IMG/VR virus record: IMGVR_UViG_3300025909_000003
Span: 1 to 42,286 of that record
Length of the DNA: 42,286 nucleotides
Strand: one strand, 5' to 3'
Source of the DNA: a virus
Shown here piece by piece: positions 28,741 to 36,969 of the stretch. The notes under the pieces were generated by a model. The model was not told the origin of the DNA, searched no databases, and saw only the letters and a program-made list of their open reading frames with translations. The translations under genes were made by a program, and so were the position numbers. Positions within the stretch are counted from its first letter, which is position 1, and every line of letters starts with the position of its first letter.

Positions 28741-28816
28741 TCCCCTCCGACAACCCCGGCACGCTCCCACTCGTCACAACCATGTTGGCGAGCAGTCCGC
28801 GAGGTATCGGAGGGGA
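28741..28816 (+). ncRNA. Structured leader element ahead of the late operon
   Basis: Within the 320-base gap 28515-28834, which has no gene, TCCCCTCCGA (28741-28750) and TCGGAGGGGA (28807-28816) form a perfect 10-base-pair stem enclosing 56 bases that contain a CTCG/CGAG stem and a CAAC-CAT-GTTG hairpin. It ends just before the AGGAGAG ribosome site of the first late gene. A late-leader structure acting in antitermination, RNA stability or translation is suggested. It does not fit a tRNA. Confidence 0.45.
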
Positions 28817-28834
28817 CTTATTCAGGAGAGACGC

Positions 28835-29134
28835 ATGGACGCGCTCCAGTTCGCCTACTGGCTGCAAGGCTATGCAGAGCTGACCAGCGAAGCGCCGACG
28901 CCCGAACAGTGGGCGAGCATCAAGGAGCATTTGGCGACTGTGTTCAAGAAGGTGACCCCGCCAGCGCCCGGCGACGTTTTGAAGAAGATCGGCGACCAGC
29001 ACCGCTTGCCGAATATCAATCCCGGTGTTTTGCCGTGGCCGCAGCAGGTTCCGAATACGGGGACACCGTTCGGTAAGCCATGGACCATAGAATGCGGCGT
29101 TGCGGGTGGAGTTGCCCCGCAAACCTATTGCTGA
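28835..29134 (+). CDS. Hypothetical protein (99 aa), first late-operon gene
   Basis: A 99-residue protein starting MDALQFAYWLQGYAEL, with PTPEQWASIKEHLATVF after it; this pattern recurs in small proteins just before terminase genes in many phages. AGGAGAG precedes the ATG. The C-terminal half is Pro/Gly-rich. Function unknown. Confidence 0.72.
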   Translation: MDALQFAYWLQGYAELTSEAPTPEQWASIKEHLATVFKKVTPPAPGDVLKKIGDQHRLPNINPGVLPWPQQVPNTGTPFGKPWTIECGVAGGVAPQTYC

Positions 29135-29289
29135 TGTCTGAAATAGTCGCAGACCTCCGCGACGATCTACTCCTCACATTCGGTAAGCTCGGCATCAAGG
29201 GCGATCAGGCTCAAGAGCTAGCCGACGAAACGCTCGCCACCATCAAGAGCTGGTGCGCCAAAGAACCTGTGAACGATAACGAGGCATGA
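29134..29289 (+). CDS. Hypothetical helical protein (51 aa)
   Basis: A 51-residue acidic protein, mostly one or two helices (MSEIVADLRDDLLLTFGKLG), starting at a TGATG overlap. It lies directly before the small terminase. No family recognised. Confidence 0.6.
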   Translation: MSEIVADLRDDLLLTFGKLGIKGDQAQELADETLATIKSWCAKEPVNDNEA

Positions 29290-29291
29290 CC

Positions 29292-29696
29292 ATGGCAAAT
29301 AATAATGCCGGGAAATTGCCAGCCCACCTTGATCCCGAAAAGCACTTCAAACCTGGGCAGGTAGCGAACCCGCTAGGCAGACCCAAGGGCGCTCGGTCCA
29401 AGTTGGGTGAGGCATTCCTAGAGGACATGCTGTCCGACTGGGAAGAGCATGGCAAAGTCGTGATTGAGGCTGTCCGCGCTGACAAGCCCGATCAGTATCT
29501 CAAGGTGGTCGCCTCGATCCTACCCAAGGAATTGAACGTCAAGGTGAATGAACTTGATGACCTCACCGACGATCAGCTCGCCAGACAGTACGCGGCAATC
29601 GCAGCGAGCCTTGTTGCAGCAGGCATTGACCTTAGCGCAGGAAATGCAGCGCAGGGCGGCCCGGAACAAGCTGTCAGCGTACCGACCATACAATAA
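29292..29696 (+). CDS. Terminase small subunit-like (DNA recognition)
   Basis: A 134-residue protein beginning with a basic, Pro/Gly-rich region (FKPGQVANPLGRPKGARSKL), the DUF5681-type N-terminus of phage terminase-associated proteins, followed by helices. It should select phage DNA for packaging with the large subunit, whose gene overlaps its 3' end by about 150 bases. ATG 29292 is taken over ATG 29286 because GAGG is then 7 bases away. Confidence 0.75.
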   Translation: MANNNAGKLPAHLDPEKHFKPGQVANPLGRPKGARSKLGEAFLEDMLSDWEEHGKVVIEAVRADKPDQYLKVVASILPKELNVKVNELDDLTDDQLARQYAAIAASLVAAGIDLSAGNAAQGGPEQAVSVPTIQ

Positions 29697-30282
29697 GCAG
29701 CGAGAGTTCCACGATGCTGGCAGGGAACACCGCGAGCGACTATTCATGGCCGGCAACCAATTGGGAAAGACCGTTGCTGGCTCAATGGAATGGGCCATGC
29801 ACCTTACGGGTAAATACCCTGAGTGGTGGCAAGGGCGCCGGTTCGAGACACCTGGACGATTTTGGGCAGCCGGTGAATCTGGTGTTTCAACCCGAGATAC
29901 GGTTCAAAAGCTTCTCGTAGGCCCTCCTGAGAAGGAGGAGGAGTGGGGAACGGGCGCCATTCCGTATAGGGATATCGTGGACACGCAGCGCGGTAGATCG
30001 GCTCCTGACGCGCTGGATAGCGTGGTCGTCAAGCATGTAGCTGGTGGTTCGTCCACGTTGCTGTTCAAGAGCTACGAGCAGGGCCGGGGCAAGTGGCAGG
30101 GCGATACGCTCAACGGGGTTTGGTTCGATGAAGAGCCGCCTAGCGATATCTATTCGGAAGGGCTGACCCGCACGAACGCGACAGGCGGGATCGTGATGCT
30201 CACCTTTACCCCGCTCAAGGGCATGTCGGAGGTGGTGCGCATGTTCCTCCAGACCAATGATTTGGAAGGGATGAAGGCGTGA
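29548..30282 (+). CDS. Terminase large subunit, N-terminal ATPase part
   Basis: A 244-residue ORF with the packaging ATPase motifs: an adenine-binding-type YRPYNKQREFH region, Walker A GNQLGKT (residues 69-75), Walker B VWFDEE (191-196) and a coupling motif in FTPLKG. It then stops at 30280-30282 after FLQTNDLEGMKA, where intact homologues continue into RHVT-MTIDDAEHY. That continuation is found in a separate ORF from 30434. The 5' start is uncertain (ATG 29548, ATG 29557 or ATG 29644), as the frame overlaps the small subunit gene. Confidence 0.85.
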   Translation: MNLMTSPTISSPDSTRQSQRALLQQALTLAQEMQRRAARNKLSAYRPYNKQREFHDAGREHRERLFMAGNQLGKTVAGSMEWAMHLTGKYPEWWQGRRFETPGRFWAAGESGVSTRDTVQKLLVGPPEKEEEWGTGAIPYRDIVDTQRGRSAPDALDSVVVKHVAGGSSTLLFKSYEQGRGKWQGDTLNGVWFDEEPPSDIYSEGLTRTNATGGIVMLTFTPLKGMSEVVRMFLQTNDLEGMKA

Positions 30283-30437
30283 GCAACACCATCATTCACC
30301 CGAAAGAGGCGGCTCGAGTTATATTGCGCGAACTGCGTCCCGTATTCGCGGTAGCACAAGCTCAGGCTGATCGGATTGGGAAAACCGTAACGATCGGCAT
30401 CGGGATGGGCGACGTAAGGTTTGAGCCTTCAAAGTGA
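30279..30437 (+). CDS. 52-aa ORF inserted between the two terminase halves
   Basis: A 52-codon ORF starting at GTG overlapping the stop of the ATPase half (GTGA) and stopping in a GTGA overlap with the nuclease half. The peptide (MSNTIIHPKEAARVILRELR, then a Gly/Val-rich RIGKTVTIGIGMGDVRF) has helix-then-strand character and no recognised family. Each junction shifts the frame by -1, so all three products are separate unless ribosomes slip. It could be a coupled gene or remnant inserted into the terminase. Confidence 0.6.
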   Translation: MSNTIIHPKEAARVILRELRPVFAVAQAQADRIGKTVTIGIGMGDVRFEPSK

Positions 30438-31195
30438 CGCGCCACGTCACTCGGATGACGATTGACGACGCAGAGCATTACACCCCGGAAGAGCGCGCGG
30501 CTATCGTCGCAGCCTATCCGGAGCATGAGAGAGAGGCGCGGGCCAAGGGCATACCGCAGCTAGGTTCGGGCCGCGTGTTCCCGATTGGTGAAGACGCGAT
30601 CAAGATCCCGGCATTCGTCATCCCCGACCATTGGCCGCAGATCGGCGGCATAGACTTCGGTTGGGATCACCCCACGGCAGCGGCAAGGCTGGCCTGGGAC
30701 AAGGACGCAGACACGCTCTACGTCACGCACGTTTACGCGGCGCGCGAGCAAACGCCGCTGCATCATGCGGGCGCATTGAAACCTTGGGGAGACTGGCTCC
30801 CGTGGGCATGGCCGCACGATGGCTTGCAGCACGACAAGGGCTCGGGCGAAGCGCTCAAGGATCAATACAAGAAGCACGGGCTCAACATGCTGCCCGAGAA
30901 GGCCACACACCCTGACGGGGGCAACGGCGTCGAGGCAGGCATTCAAGACATGCTGGAGCGCATGGCGACAGGGCGTTTCAAGGTGTTCGACCACCTGGAG
31001 CCGTGGTTTGAGGAATTTCGCCAGTATCACCGCGTGGATGGGCTGATCGTCAAGGAGTTTGACGATCGCATATCGGCCACGCGCTACGCCGTGATGATGC
31101 GGCGCTTCGCCAAGCTGGCAACGAAGAAGACACCCAAGCTCGGCCTGCAAGGTCCGCGCAACCCCATGATGATGCCCGGAGGATGGATGCGATGA
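30434..31195 (+). CDS. Terminase large subunit, C-terminal nuclease part
   Basis: A 253-residue ORF starting at GTG 30434. It opens with the conserved MTIDDAEHYTPEERAAIVAA and EREARAKGIPQLGSGRVFP linker, then the RNase H-like nuclease: first Asp in GGIDFGWDHP (Asp74), later acidic residues in the DGLQHDKGSG and KEFDDRISATRYAVM regions. These two halves together make a normal-length large terminase. The split is at the linker between ATPase and nuclease, so a two-chain enzyme could still assemble. Confidence 0.85.
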   Translation: MTRHVTRMTIDDAEHYTPEERAAIVAAYPEHEREARAKGIPQLGSGRVFPIGEDAIKIPAFVIPDHWPQIGGIDFGWDHPTAAARLAWDKDADTLYVTHVYAAREQTPLHHAGALKPWGDWLPWAWPHDGLQHDKGSGEALKDQYKKHGLNMLPEKATHPDGGNGVEAGIQDMLERMATGRFKVFDHLEPWFEEFRQYHRVDGLIVKEFDDRISATRYAVMMRRFAKLATKKTPKLGLQGPRNPMMMPGGWMR

Positions 31196-31377
31196 GGGCA
31201 ACTCACGTTGACTACATGCATCCCGGCCACCTTCGCGTGGAGACTGGCGAGACATATCCGGCATGGAGCATTGGTCGCGGCTTTCACCGCAAGGACGCTC
31301 TGTGCGTTGGCCCTAGCTCATCCATGTACGGCAAGCTCAAGCGCGCCGGACTGCCGAAGTGGGAGGGTGATGCTTAA
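31192..31377 (+). CDS. Hypothetical protein (61 aa) between terminase and portal
   Basis: A 61-residue protein coupled by ATGA to the terminase nuclease part, with GGAGG upstream. It is basic and aromatic (THVDYMHPGHLRVETGETYP). Small genes here are common in P22-like phages. It ends in a TAATG overlap with the portal gene. Function unknown. Confidence 0.65.
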   Translation: MRATHVDYMHPGHLRVETGETYPAWSIGRGFHRKDALCVGPSSSMYGKLKRAGLPKWEGDA

Positions 31378-33443
31378 TGGCTGACACCTCCAAGCCCGAC
31401 ATCGTTCAGGAAGGCAAAGACCGCTTCAAGCGCTGTCAGGATTGGGAAGCGGAGGCACGCAAGCGCTTTGTTGCCGATCGCAAGTTCGCCAACGCGGACA
31501 GCGACAATATGTGGCAGTGGGATGATCGGATTGCGGGCGACCGCATCCGCGACAACCGCCCCATGCTGACGATCAACAAGACGCAGCAGCATAATATCCA
31601 GATCATCAACGACGCCAAGAAGAACAAGCCGGAAATCCGCATTCGACCTGTTGGTGACGGTGCGACCTATGACTCCGCGCAGGTGTTCCAGAGCGTCGCG
31701 CGGCATATCGAGTACATCTCGAACGCGCAGACGGTCTATGACCGCGCCACGACGTTCCAGGTCGAGGGCGGCATTGGGTACTGGCGCGTCGTCACGGACT
31801 ATGCGGACAGCGAGAGCCTGGATCAGGAGATATTTCTCCGCGCGATCAAGGATCCGATGGCGGTCTATCTCGATCCGGACATCAACGAGGCTGACGGTTC
31901 CGACGCGCGCTTCGGGTTCATCTTCGATGACGTGCCGACCGACAAGTTCAAGGCGAAATACCCGCGCTACAAAGACAGTCTGCCTACCCAAACGCTGAAC
32001 AACGGCGACGATTGGGTCAACGAAGAGCATGTTCGTGTCGCGGAATATTATCGCCGGCTTGAAAAGCGTGACCAGCTTGTGTCCTGGGTCGATGACCAGG
32101 GGCAGCGCCAGCAGTCCAAGGCGTCCAAACTCGGCAAGGAAGTCGTGGCTCAGCTTCAGGCTGATGAAAGCTCGGATTTCCGAGCGCGCGACATCACCGA
32201 AGACGTGATCGAATGGTATCTGATCGCTGGCGACAAGATTGTCGAAAAGTCGATCTGGCCGGGCAAATACATTCCCATCGTCCGCGTGATCGGTGTTGAA
32301 ACCATCATCGACGGCAAGCTAGACCGCAAGGGCCACACGCGGGCCATGAAAGATCCGCAGCGCCAGTACAACTATTGGACCAGCTCGGCTGCTGAGCAGG
32401 TCGCGTTGCAGGGCAAGAGCCCCTACGTCGCGCCGCTGCGTGCTATCGAGGGGCTGGAGAATTATTGGGAGAACGCGAACACCGAGAATTTCTCTGTGCT
32501 CCCGTACAATGACGTGGACGACACGTCGAACCCAATTGCGCCCCCGCAACGCTCTGTCCCTGCCGTCATGGCGCCCGCCTACGTGCAGGGCATGCAGATC
32601 ACCCGTCAGGAATTGATGGAGGTATCGGGGCAGTATGAAGCTGAGATGGGTGCGCCTTCGAATGAGCGCTCTGGTGTCGCTATCGAGGCCCGCCAGCGTC
32701 AAGGCGACACGGCAACATATCACTTCATCGATAATCTGGCCGTCGCGATCCGCTTCACCGGCAAGATCCTGATCGACCTTATCCCCAAGATATACGACAC
32801 GCCCCGCATCGTCCGCTTGCTGGCATCCGATGGCTCGATCGACATGGACAGTGAACCCGTCCAGATCGACCCGCAAGCCAAGCAGGCCTATGTCGAGCAG
32901 ATCAACCATGAACAGCAGGTTGTCGCCCGCATCTTCAACCCGAACGTGGGCAAGTATGACGTACAGGCGGACATCGGCCCAGACTTCGCCACCCGCCGTC
33001 AGGAGACGTTCAACGCCCTGATGCAATTGGTGCAGGAGGATAGCGCCCTTCTCCCGCTGGTGGGCGACATTCTATTCCGTGCGGCCGACTTCGCTATGGC
33101 GGATGAGGTCGCAGAGCGGCTTCGCAACATGGTCCCCGAACAGGCTCTTGGTGGTCCGTCGCCGCAGACGCAGGAAATGCAGGCTCAGATGGGCCAGCTG
33201 CAGAATGCGCTTCAAAACGCGGTCGAGGCGCTTGCTGACGCCAAGAAGCGCGAGAGTGTCGATCAATACAAGGCCGAAACCGATCGCATGAAGATGGGTG
33301 TGGACGTGGACCCGCTGGTCCTTGTCCCGGTCATTCGTCAGGCGGTCATGGAGGCCATCGGACAGCAATTGCCAAGCGGCATCCCCGTGGTCGGGCAGGC
33401 CACAATTCCACCCGAACCACCGGCTGAAAAAGAAGCCGCTTAG
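31377..33443 (+). CDS. Portal protein, P22 gp1-like
   Basis: A 688-residue protein, close to the 725 residues of P22 gp1. It carries portal-type segments: NRPMLTINKTQQHNIQIIND, KNKPEIRIRP, a central RVIGVETIIDG-type strand, RQYNYWTSSAAEQVAL, and QYEAEMGAPSNERSGVAIEARQ near the crown. The C-terminus is Gln-rich coiled coil. It forms the dodecameric ring through which DNA is packaged and ejected. Confidence 0.92.
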   Translation: MADTSKPDIVQEGKDRFKRCQDWEAEARKRFVADRKFANADSDNMWQWDDRIAGDRIRDNRPMLTINKTQQHNIQIINDAKKNKPEIRIRPVGDGATYDSAQVFQSVARHIEYISNAQTVYDRATTFQVEGGIGYWRVVTDYADSESLDQEIFLRAIKDPMAVYLDPDINEADGSDARFGFIFDDVPTDKFKAKYPRYKDSLPTQTLNNGDDWVNEEHVRVAEYYRRLEKRDQLVSWVDDQGQRQQSKASKLGKEVVAQLQADESSDFRARDITEDVIEWYLIAGDKIVEKSIWPGKYIPIVRVIGVETIIDGKLDRKGHTRAMKDPQRQYNYWTSSAAEQVALQGKSPYVAPLRAIEGLENYWENANTENFSVLPYNDVDDTSNPIAPPQRSVPAVMAPAYVQGMQITRQELMEVSGQYEAEMGAPSNERSGVAIEARQRQGDTATYHFIDNLAVAIRFTGKILIDLIPKIYDTPRIVRLLASDGSIDMDSEPVQIDPQAKQAYVEQINHEQQVVARIFNPNVGKYDVQADIGPDFATRRQETFNALMQLVQEDSALLPLVGDILFRAADFAMADEVAERLRNMVPEQALGGPSPQTQEMQAQMGQLQNALQNAVEALADAKKRESVDQYKAETDRMKMGVDVDPLVLVPVIRQAVMEAIGQQLPSGIPVVGQATIPPEPPAEKEAA

Positions 33444-33454
33444 GAGTAACCCCT

Positions 33455-33835
33455 ATGCCTCGTTACCTTGGCGTACTTTCGGCGCATCCGGAAGTCGATA
33501 AGCTTACTGTGTTCCAATATATCTACCGCAGCTGTGCAAATGGCCTGACCGCCCTTGCTGGCGGTGGCCAGACGGGTGCGACCAACCTCACCGGCCAACT
33601 CAACCGCGTGACCACTGTCGCGACGGCTGCGGATTCGGTGCAGCTCCCCACGGCCAAGGCTGGGATGCAGATTTTCGTCAAGAACACGTCGGCAAACAGC
33701 CTCAACGTGTTCCCGTACAGCGGCGATGCGATCAACGCGCTTTCGGCCAATGCCGCATATGCGCTGGCGACCGTCAAGGCGGCTCTCTTCGTGTGCTGCG
33801 TCGATGGGACGTGGGACACCATCCTTACCGCTTAA
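33455..33835 (+). CDS. Small structural protein (126 aa)
   Basis: A 126-residue beta-rich protein (MQIFVKNTSANSLNVFPYSG) with TAGGAG before the ATG. Its place between portal and scaffold and its Ala/Gly/Thr-rich composition suggest a capsid decoration or spike component. No specific family is assigned. Confidence 0.6.
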   Translation: MPRYLGVLSAHPEVDKLTVFQYIYRSCANGLTALAGGGQTGATNLTGQLNRVTTVATAADSVQLPTAKAGMQIFVKNTSANSLNVFPYSGDAINALSANAAYALATVKAALFVCCVDGTWDTILTA

Positions 33836-33845
33836 GGAGGGCTAG

Positions 33846-34136
33846 ATGGCCGGCAATGACCCCTATAAGCGCACGCAAGGTCCGTGGCCTGCGAAGTACG
33901 CGTCTGACCCGGCTCGCATGGCTGCGGCCGTCACGACTAGCGACAGCGCCGATCTCGCCAATGTGGCCGTATCGCTCTACGTGGGCGTGACGGGCGATGT
34001 TGTTGTTACCCTGGCTGATCAGACTGACGGCCAGAGCGTCACTTTCAAGGCGCATCCTGTTGGCTACCTGGTTTGTCAGGTAAAGCGGGTGTGGGCCACC
34101 GGCACGACCGCAACCAACATTCTGGCGCTCTACTAA
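33846..34136 (+). CDS. Spike-base-like structural protein (96 aa)
   Basis: A 96-residue beta protein with DSADLANVAVSLYVGVTGDV and VWATGTTATNILALY, closely resembling the spike base proteins of Rhodobacter-type gene transfer agents and related phages. AAGGAGG precedes the ATG. It could anchor head spikes on the capsid. The 70 bases after it (34137-34206) contain only a small CCCTC/GAGGG hairpin and the next leader. Confidence 0.65.
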   Translation: MAGNDPYKRTQGPWPAKYASDPARMAAAVTTSDSADLANVAVSLYVGVTGDVVVTLADQTDGQSVTFKAHPVGYLVCQVKRVWATGTTATNILALY

Positions 34137-34206
34137 GTTTCCCCTCGATCTGAGGGCAAAGCTCACCCGTGGGCATACGCGGGGCTAAAATCTCCATAGG
34201 ACATCT

Positions 34207-34920
34207 ATGAGCGAGGAAATCGAGGTCACGCAGGCCTTGCCGGAAGGCGAAACTGTGCCTGAAACGCCCGCAACCGAACAAGCTCCCGAGACGGGCACGG
34301 AGCAGACACCCGAAGAGCAGGAAGAAGAAGCCCCTAAGCCAAAGCATAAGCCTTGGTTCCAGGAGCGCATCGACCAGCTCACGCGGGAAAAGTACGACGC
34401 GATCCGCGCGCGAGAAGCAGTCGAGGCCCGCCTAACGGAAGCCCTCGCCAATCCCGATGCGGCACCGACCAAAACGCCTGATCTCGACACGCTCGCCGCC
34501 GCAAAGGCACGGGAGATTGTCGAGACCCAGCAGTTCAACGCCAAATGCGATGAAATCTATTCTTCGGGTAAATCCGAGTTCGATGATTTTGACGACACGC
34601 TCGGCAATTTCAAGATGCTCGGTGGTCTGACGCCTACTCTATTGGAGGCCGTCACCCAGTTGCCCGATGCGCACAAAGTGCTTCATTCGCTTGGCCAGAA
34701 CATGGACGAAGCCGCCCGTATTCTCAGCCTGCCGCCCGTACCCATGGCATTGGCTCTCGCTAAGCTCTCCCAAGGGCCTGCGAAGCCGAAGCCTGTCAGC
34801 AAAGCGCCACCCCCGATCAAGCCCATTGATGGCACGCCAACTGGTGAGAAGTCACCGGAAGACATGGACATGGATGAGTGGATCAAGTGGCGTGAAGGCG
34901 AGCTTAAAAAGCAAGCCTGA
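34207..34920 (+). CDS. Scaffolding protein
   Basis: A 237-residue, very acidic N-terminal (Glu/Thr/Pro-rich) and helical protein with a charged C-terminus (MDMDEWIKWREGELKKQA), the property profile of P22 gp8-type scaffolds. It lies directly before the coat gene, as in P22. It would guide procapsid assembly and be released on maturation. There is little residue similarity to rely on; context is strong. Confidence 0.78.
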   Translation: MSEEIEVTQALPEGETVPETPATEQAPETGTEQTPEEQEEEAPKPKHKPWFQERIDQLTREKYDAIRAREAVEARLTEALANPDAAPTKTPDLDTLAAAKAREIVETQQFNAKCDEIYSSGKSEFDDFDDTLGNFKMLGGLTPTLLEAVTQLPDAHKVLHSLGQNMDEAARILSLPPVPMALALAKLSQGPAKPKPVSKAPPPIKPIDGTPTGEKSPEDMDMDEWIKWREGELKKQA

Positions 34921-34940
34921 TCCGTAAACCCTGAATGCAA

Positions 34941-34979
34941 CGTCGGATGACGTGGCGTTCCCTGTGCCTCGCGAGAGGC
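34941..34979 (+). promoter_or_regulatory. Coat-gene leader hairpins
   Basis: Between scaffold and coat, CGTC-GGAT-GACG (34941-34952) and GCCTC-GCGA-GAGGC (34966-34979, a GNRA-type tetraloop) can fold just before the GGAG ribosome site of the coat gene. Such stems often protect highly expressed mRNAs from decay. The coat mRNA is then closed by a UUCG hairpin after the gene. Confidence 0.4.
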
Positions 34980-34998
34980 CCGATGGAGCCTTTTTCTA

Positions 34999-36198
34999 AT
35001 GTCCAACTCGCTTCTTACGATCGATATGATCACCCGCGAGGCTGTTCGTCTGTGGAAGAACAGCAACGCATTCTTGCAGAACATCGACCGCCAGTATGAC
35101 GACCAGTTCGCTCGCGGCGGGTCGAAGATCGGCACCACCCTGCGCATCCGCCTGCCCAACGACTTCACGGTCCGTTCGGGTGCGGCGGCGTCTCCCCAGG
35201 ACACGACCGAGCAGAAGACGACCCTCACCGTCGCCACCCAGAAGGGCGTGGACGTGCAGTTCTCGTCGGCTGAGCGCGCACTGTCCCTGGACGACTACAG
35301 CAAGCGCATCCTTGCTCCGGCGATTAACAACCTCGCTGGCGCTGTTGCCGCCGACATTATCTCGGGCTGCGAAGCCATCCCGAACTTCGTGTCGAAGGTC
35401 GATGGCAACGGCAAGGTGACGACTCCGGATGCCTCGACCTGGCTGACGGCTGGCGCATACCTCGACAAGATGTCGGCACCGCGTGCTGATCGCAAGATCA
35501 TCCTCGATCCGCTGACCCAGGCGCGCACCGTGGGCAGCTTGGCAGGCTTGTTCAACCCGGCGTCGGGTATTTCGAAGCAGTACGCCTCGGGCCAGATGCA
35601 GAACGCGCTCGGCTTCGACTGGCTGATGGACCAGACGGTTCCGACGCACACCACGGGCGCCTACGGCACCTTGGGTACTGTCAACGGCGCGAGCCAGACC
35701 GGCAGCACCGTTACGGTTTCAGCCCTGAACGGCCCGCTGAAGAAGGGTGACATCATCACCTTTGCGGGTTCGAACAGCGTCAACCGCATCACGAAGGTGG
35801 ACTCGGGCCAGCTCGCGCAGTTCGTCGTTACCGCCGACGTGGCGGCTTCGGCGACCTCGATCCCGATCTATCCGGCGATCGTGGTTGCTCCGGCCGCCTA
35901 TGCGACTGTGACCGCTTCCCCGACCAACTCGGGTGCCATCACCGTCGTGACCAAGGCGAGCGAGGTCTATCGCAAGAACTTCGTCATGCTGCCCCAGGCT
36001 GCAACGATGGTCACTGCCGACCTTGAACTGCCGCGTGGCGTTCACGAAGCGGCCCGTGCGACTTTGGACGGCACGTCCATGCGCATGGTCACCGCCTACA
36101 ACGTCTCGACCGACCAGTTCATCACCCGTCTGGACATCCTGTACGGTTCGCTCTGGGTTCGCCCGGAATGGGCCTGCGTGGTTCCCGACGTTCTCTAA
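34999..36198 (+). CDS. Major capsid protein, P22 gp5-like coat
   Basis: A 399-residue coat protein with P22-type features: N-terminal LTIDMITREAVRLWKNSNAF, LRIRLPNDFTVRSG, EQKTTLTVATQKGVDVQFSS and ELPRGVHEAARATLDG-type segments, with an Ile/Thr-rich insertion domain (VNGASQTGSTVTVSALNG and on). It forms the icosahedral head. GGAG lies 10 bases before the ATG. Confidence 0.92.
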   Translation: MSNSLLTIDMITREAVRLWKNSNAFLQNIDRQYDDQFARGGSKIGTTLRIRLPNDFTVRSGAAASPQDTTEQKTTLTVATQKGVDVQFSSAERALSLDDYSKRILAPAINNLAGAVAADIISGCEAIPNFVSKVDGNGKVTTPDASTWLTAGAYLDKMSAPRADRKIILDPLTQARTVGSLAGLFNPASGISKQYASGQMQNALGFDWLMDQTVPTHTTGAYGTLGTVNGASQTGSTVTVSALNGPLKKGDIITFAGSNSVNRITKVDSGQLAQFVVTADVAASATSIPIYPAIVVAPAAYATVTASPTNSGAITVVTKASEVYRKNFVMLPQAATMVTADLELPRGVHEAARATLDGTSMRMVTAYNVSTDQFITRLDILYGSLWVRPEWACVVPDVL

Positions 36199-36209
36199 TC
36201 CCCAACCTC

Positions 36210-36231
36210 GGGGCGGGCTTCGGCTCGCCCC
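36210..36231 (+). terminator. UUCG-loop hairpin after the coat gene
   Basis: GGGGCGGGC (36210-36218) and GCTCGCCCC (36223-36231) form a 9-base-pair stem with a TTCG tetraloop, followed by AACCTTTT. This is very stable and could be a partial terminator or an mRNA 3' stabiliser, giving the coat gene a distinct expression level. Confidence 0.6.
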
Positions 36232-36252
36232 AACCTTTTGCGGGAGGCGATG

Positions 36253-36969
36253 ATGCTGGTTCGCGATTTCATCACCCTCGCGCTGAAAAATTCAGGCGTC
36301 TTGGGCACGGGGCAGACCCCGGGCAACGAGATGACCAACACGGCATTCCAGACCGCAAACGCCATGATCGGCCAATGGGCGGCAAAGCGCTGGCTGGTCT
36401 ATCATCTGGTCAATATCACCAAGACGTGCACGGGCGCGGTGTCCTACACTATCGGCCCTAGCGGAGACTATAACTGCGCTGTTCGGCCTACTTCGATCGA
36501 GGCGGCCTTCGTAAGCCAGAATCTTGGAACACCCCAGCAGATCGATACGCCTTTGGAGATCCTTCAGTCCCGCGAGGACTATAACCGGATTGCCATGAAG
36601 CAGTTGGTGTCGTTCCCCTATTATCTCTATTACGACAACAGCTTCCCGCTCGGCACGCTCTATCCTTGGCCCGCGCCAAACGCCACTCTGTACGGGCTCA
36701 CCGTGACGATCAAGATGGTGCTGCCGGCGTTCGTCAACCTGTCCGACGATATCAATCTGCCGGCCGAGTATCAGGAAGCGCTGATCTACAACCTAGCGGT
36801 TCGCATTCGCGCGCTCTACCAGATGCCGCCCGATCCCGCGATTATCGCGCTTGCCAAGTCGGCGCTCAATACGGTGCGCAACGCCAACGCCCAGGTTCCC
36901 CGGCTTCAGATGCCCTTGGGGATGGCTCGCAATGGCCGTTACAATGTCTATTCGGACCAGGGTTACTGA
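36253..36969 (+). CDS. Head-tail adaptor, P22 gp4-like
   Basis: A 238-residue protein. It has the gp4-type N-terminus (LVRDFITLALKNSGVLGTGQ, then ANAMIGQWAAKRWLV), a GDYNCAVRPTSIEAAFV segment and NLPAEYQEALIYNLAVRIR near the end. It closes the filled head under the portal. ATG 36253 sits 5 bases from GGGAGG; ATG 36250 is also possible. It is coupled to gp10 by TGATG. Confidence 0.82.
   Translation: MLVRDFITLALKNSGVLGTGQTPGNEMTNTAFQTANAMIGQWAAKRWLVYHLVNITKTCTGAVSYTIGPSGDYNCAVRPTSIEAAFVSQNLGTPQQIDTPLEILQSREDYNRIAMKQLVSFPYYLYYDNSFPLGTLYPWPAPNATLYGLTVTIKMVLPAFVNLSDDINLPAEYQEALIYNLAVRIRALYQMPPDPAIIALAKSALNTVRNANAQVPRLQMPLGMARNGRYNVYSDQGY

Noticed and set aside
28741-28816. tRNA-like element (76 bases with a long closing stem)
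   Set aside because: The stem is 10 bp, not 7, and no D, anticodon or T arm with conserved bases is present.
30283-30433. Intein or self-splicing intron in terminase
   Set aside because: The 150-base segment is much too short for an intein or group I/II intron with core, and stop codons separate the frames.
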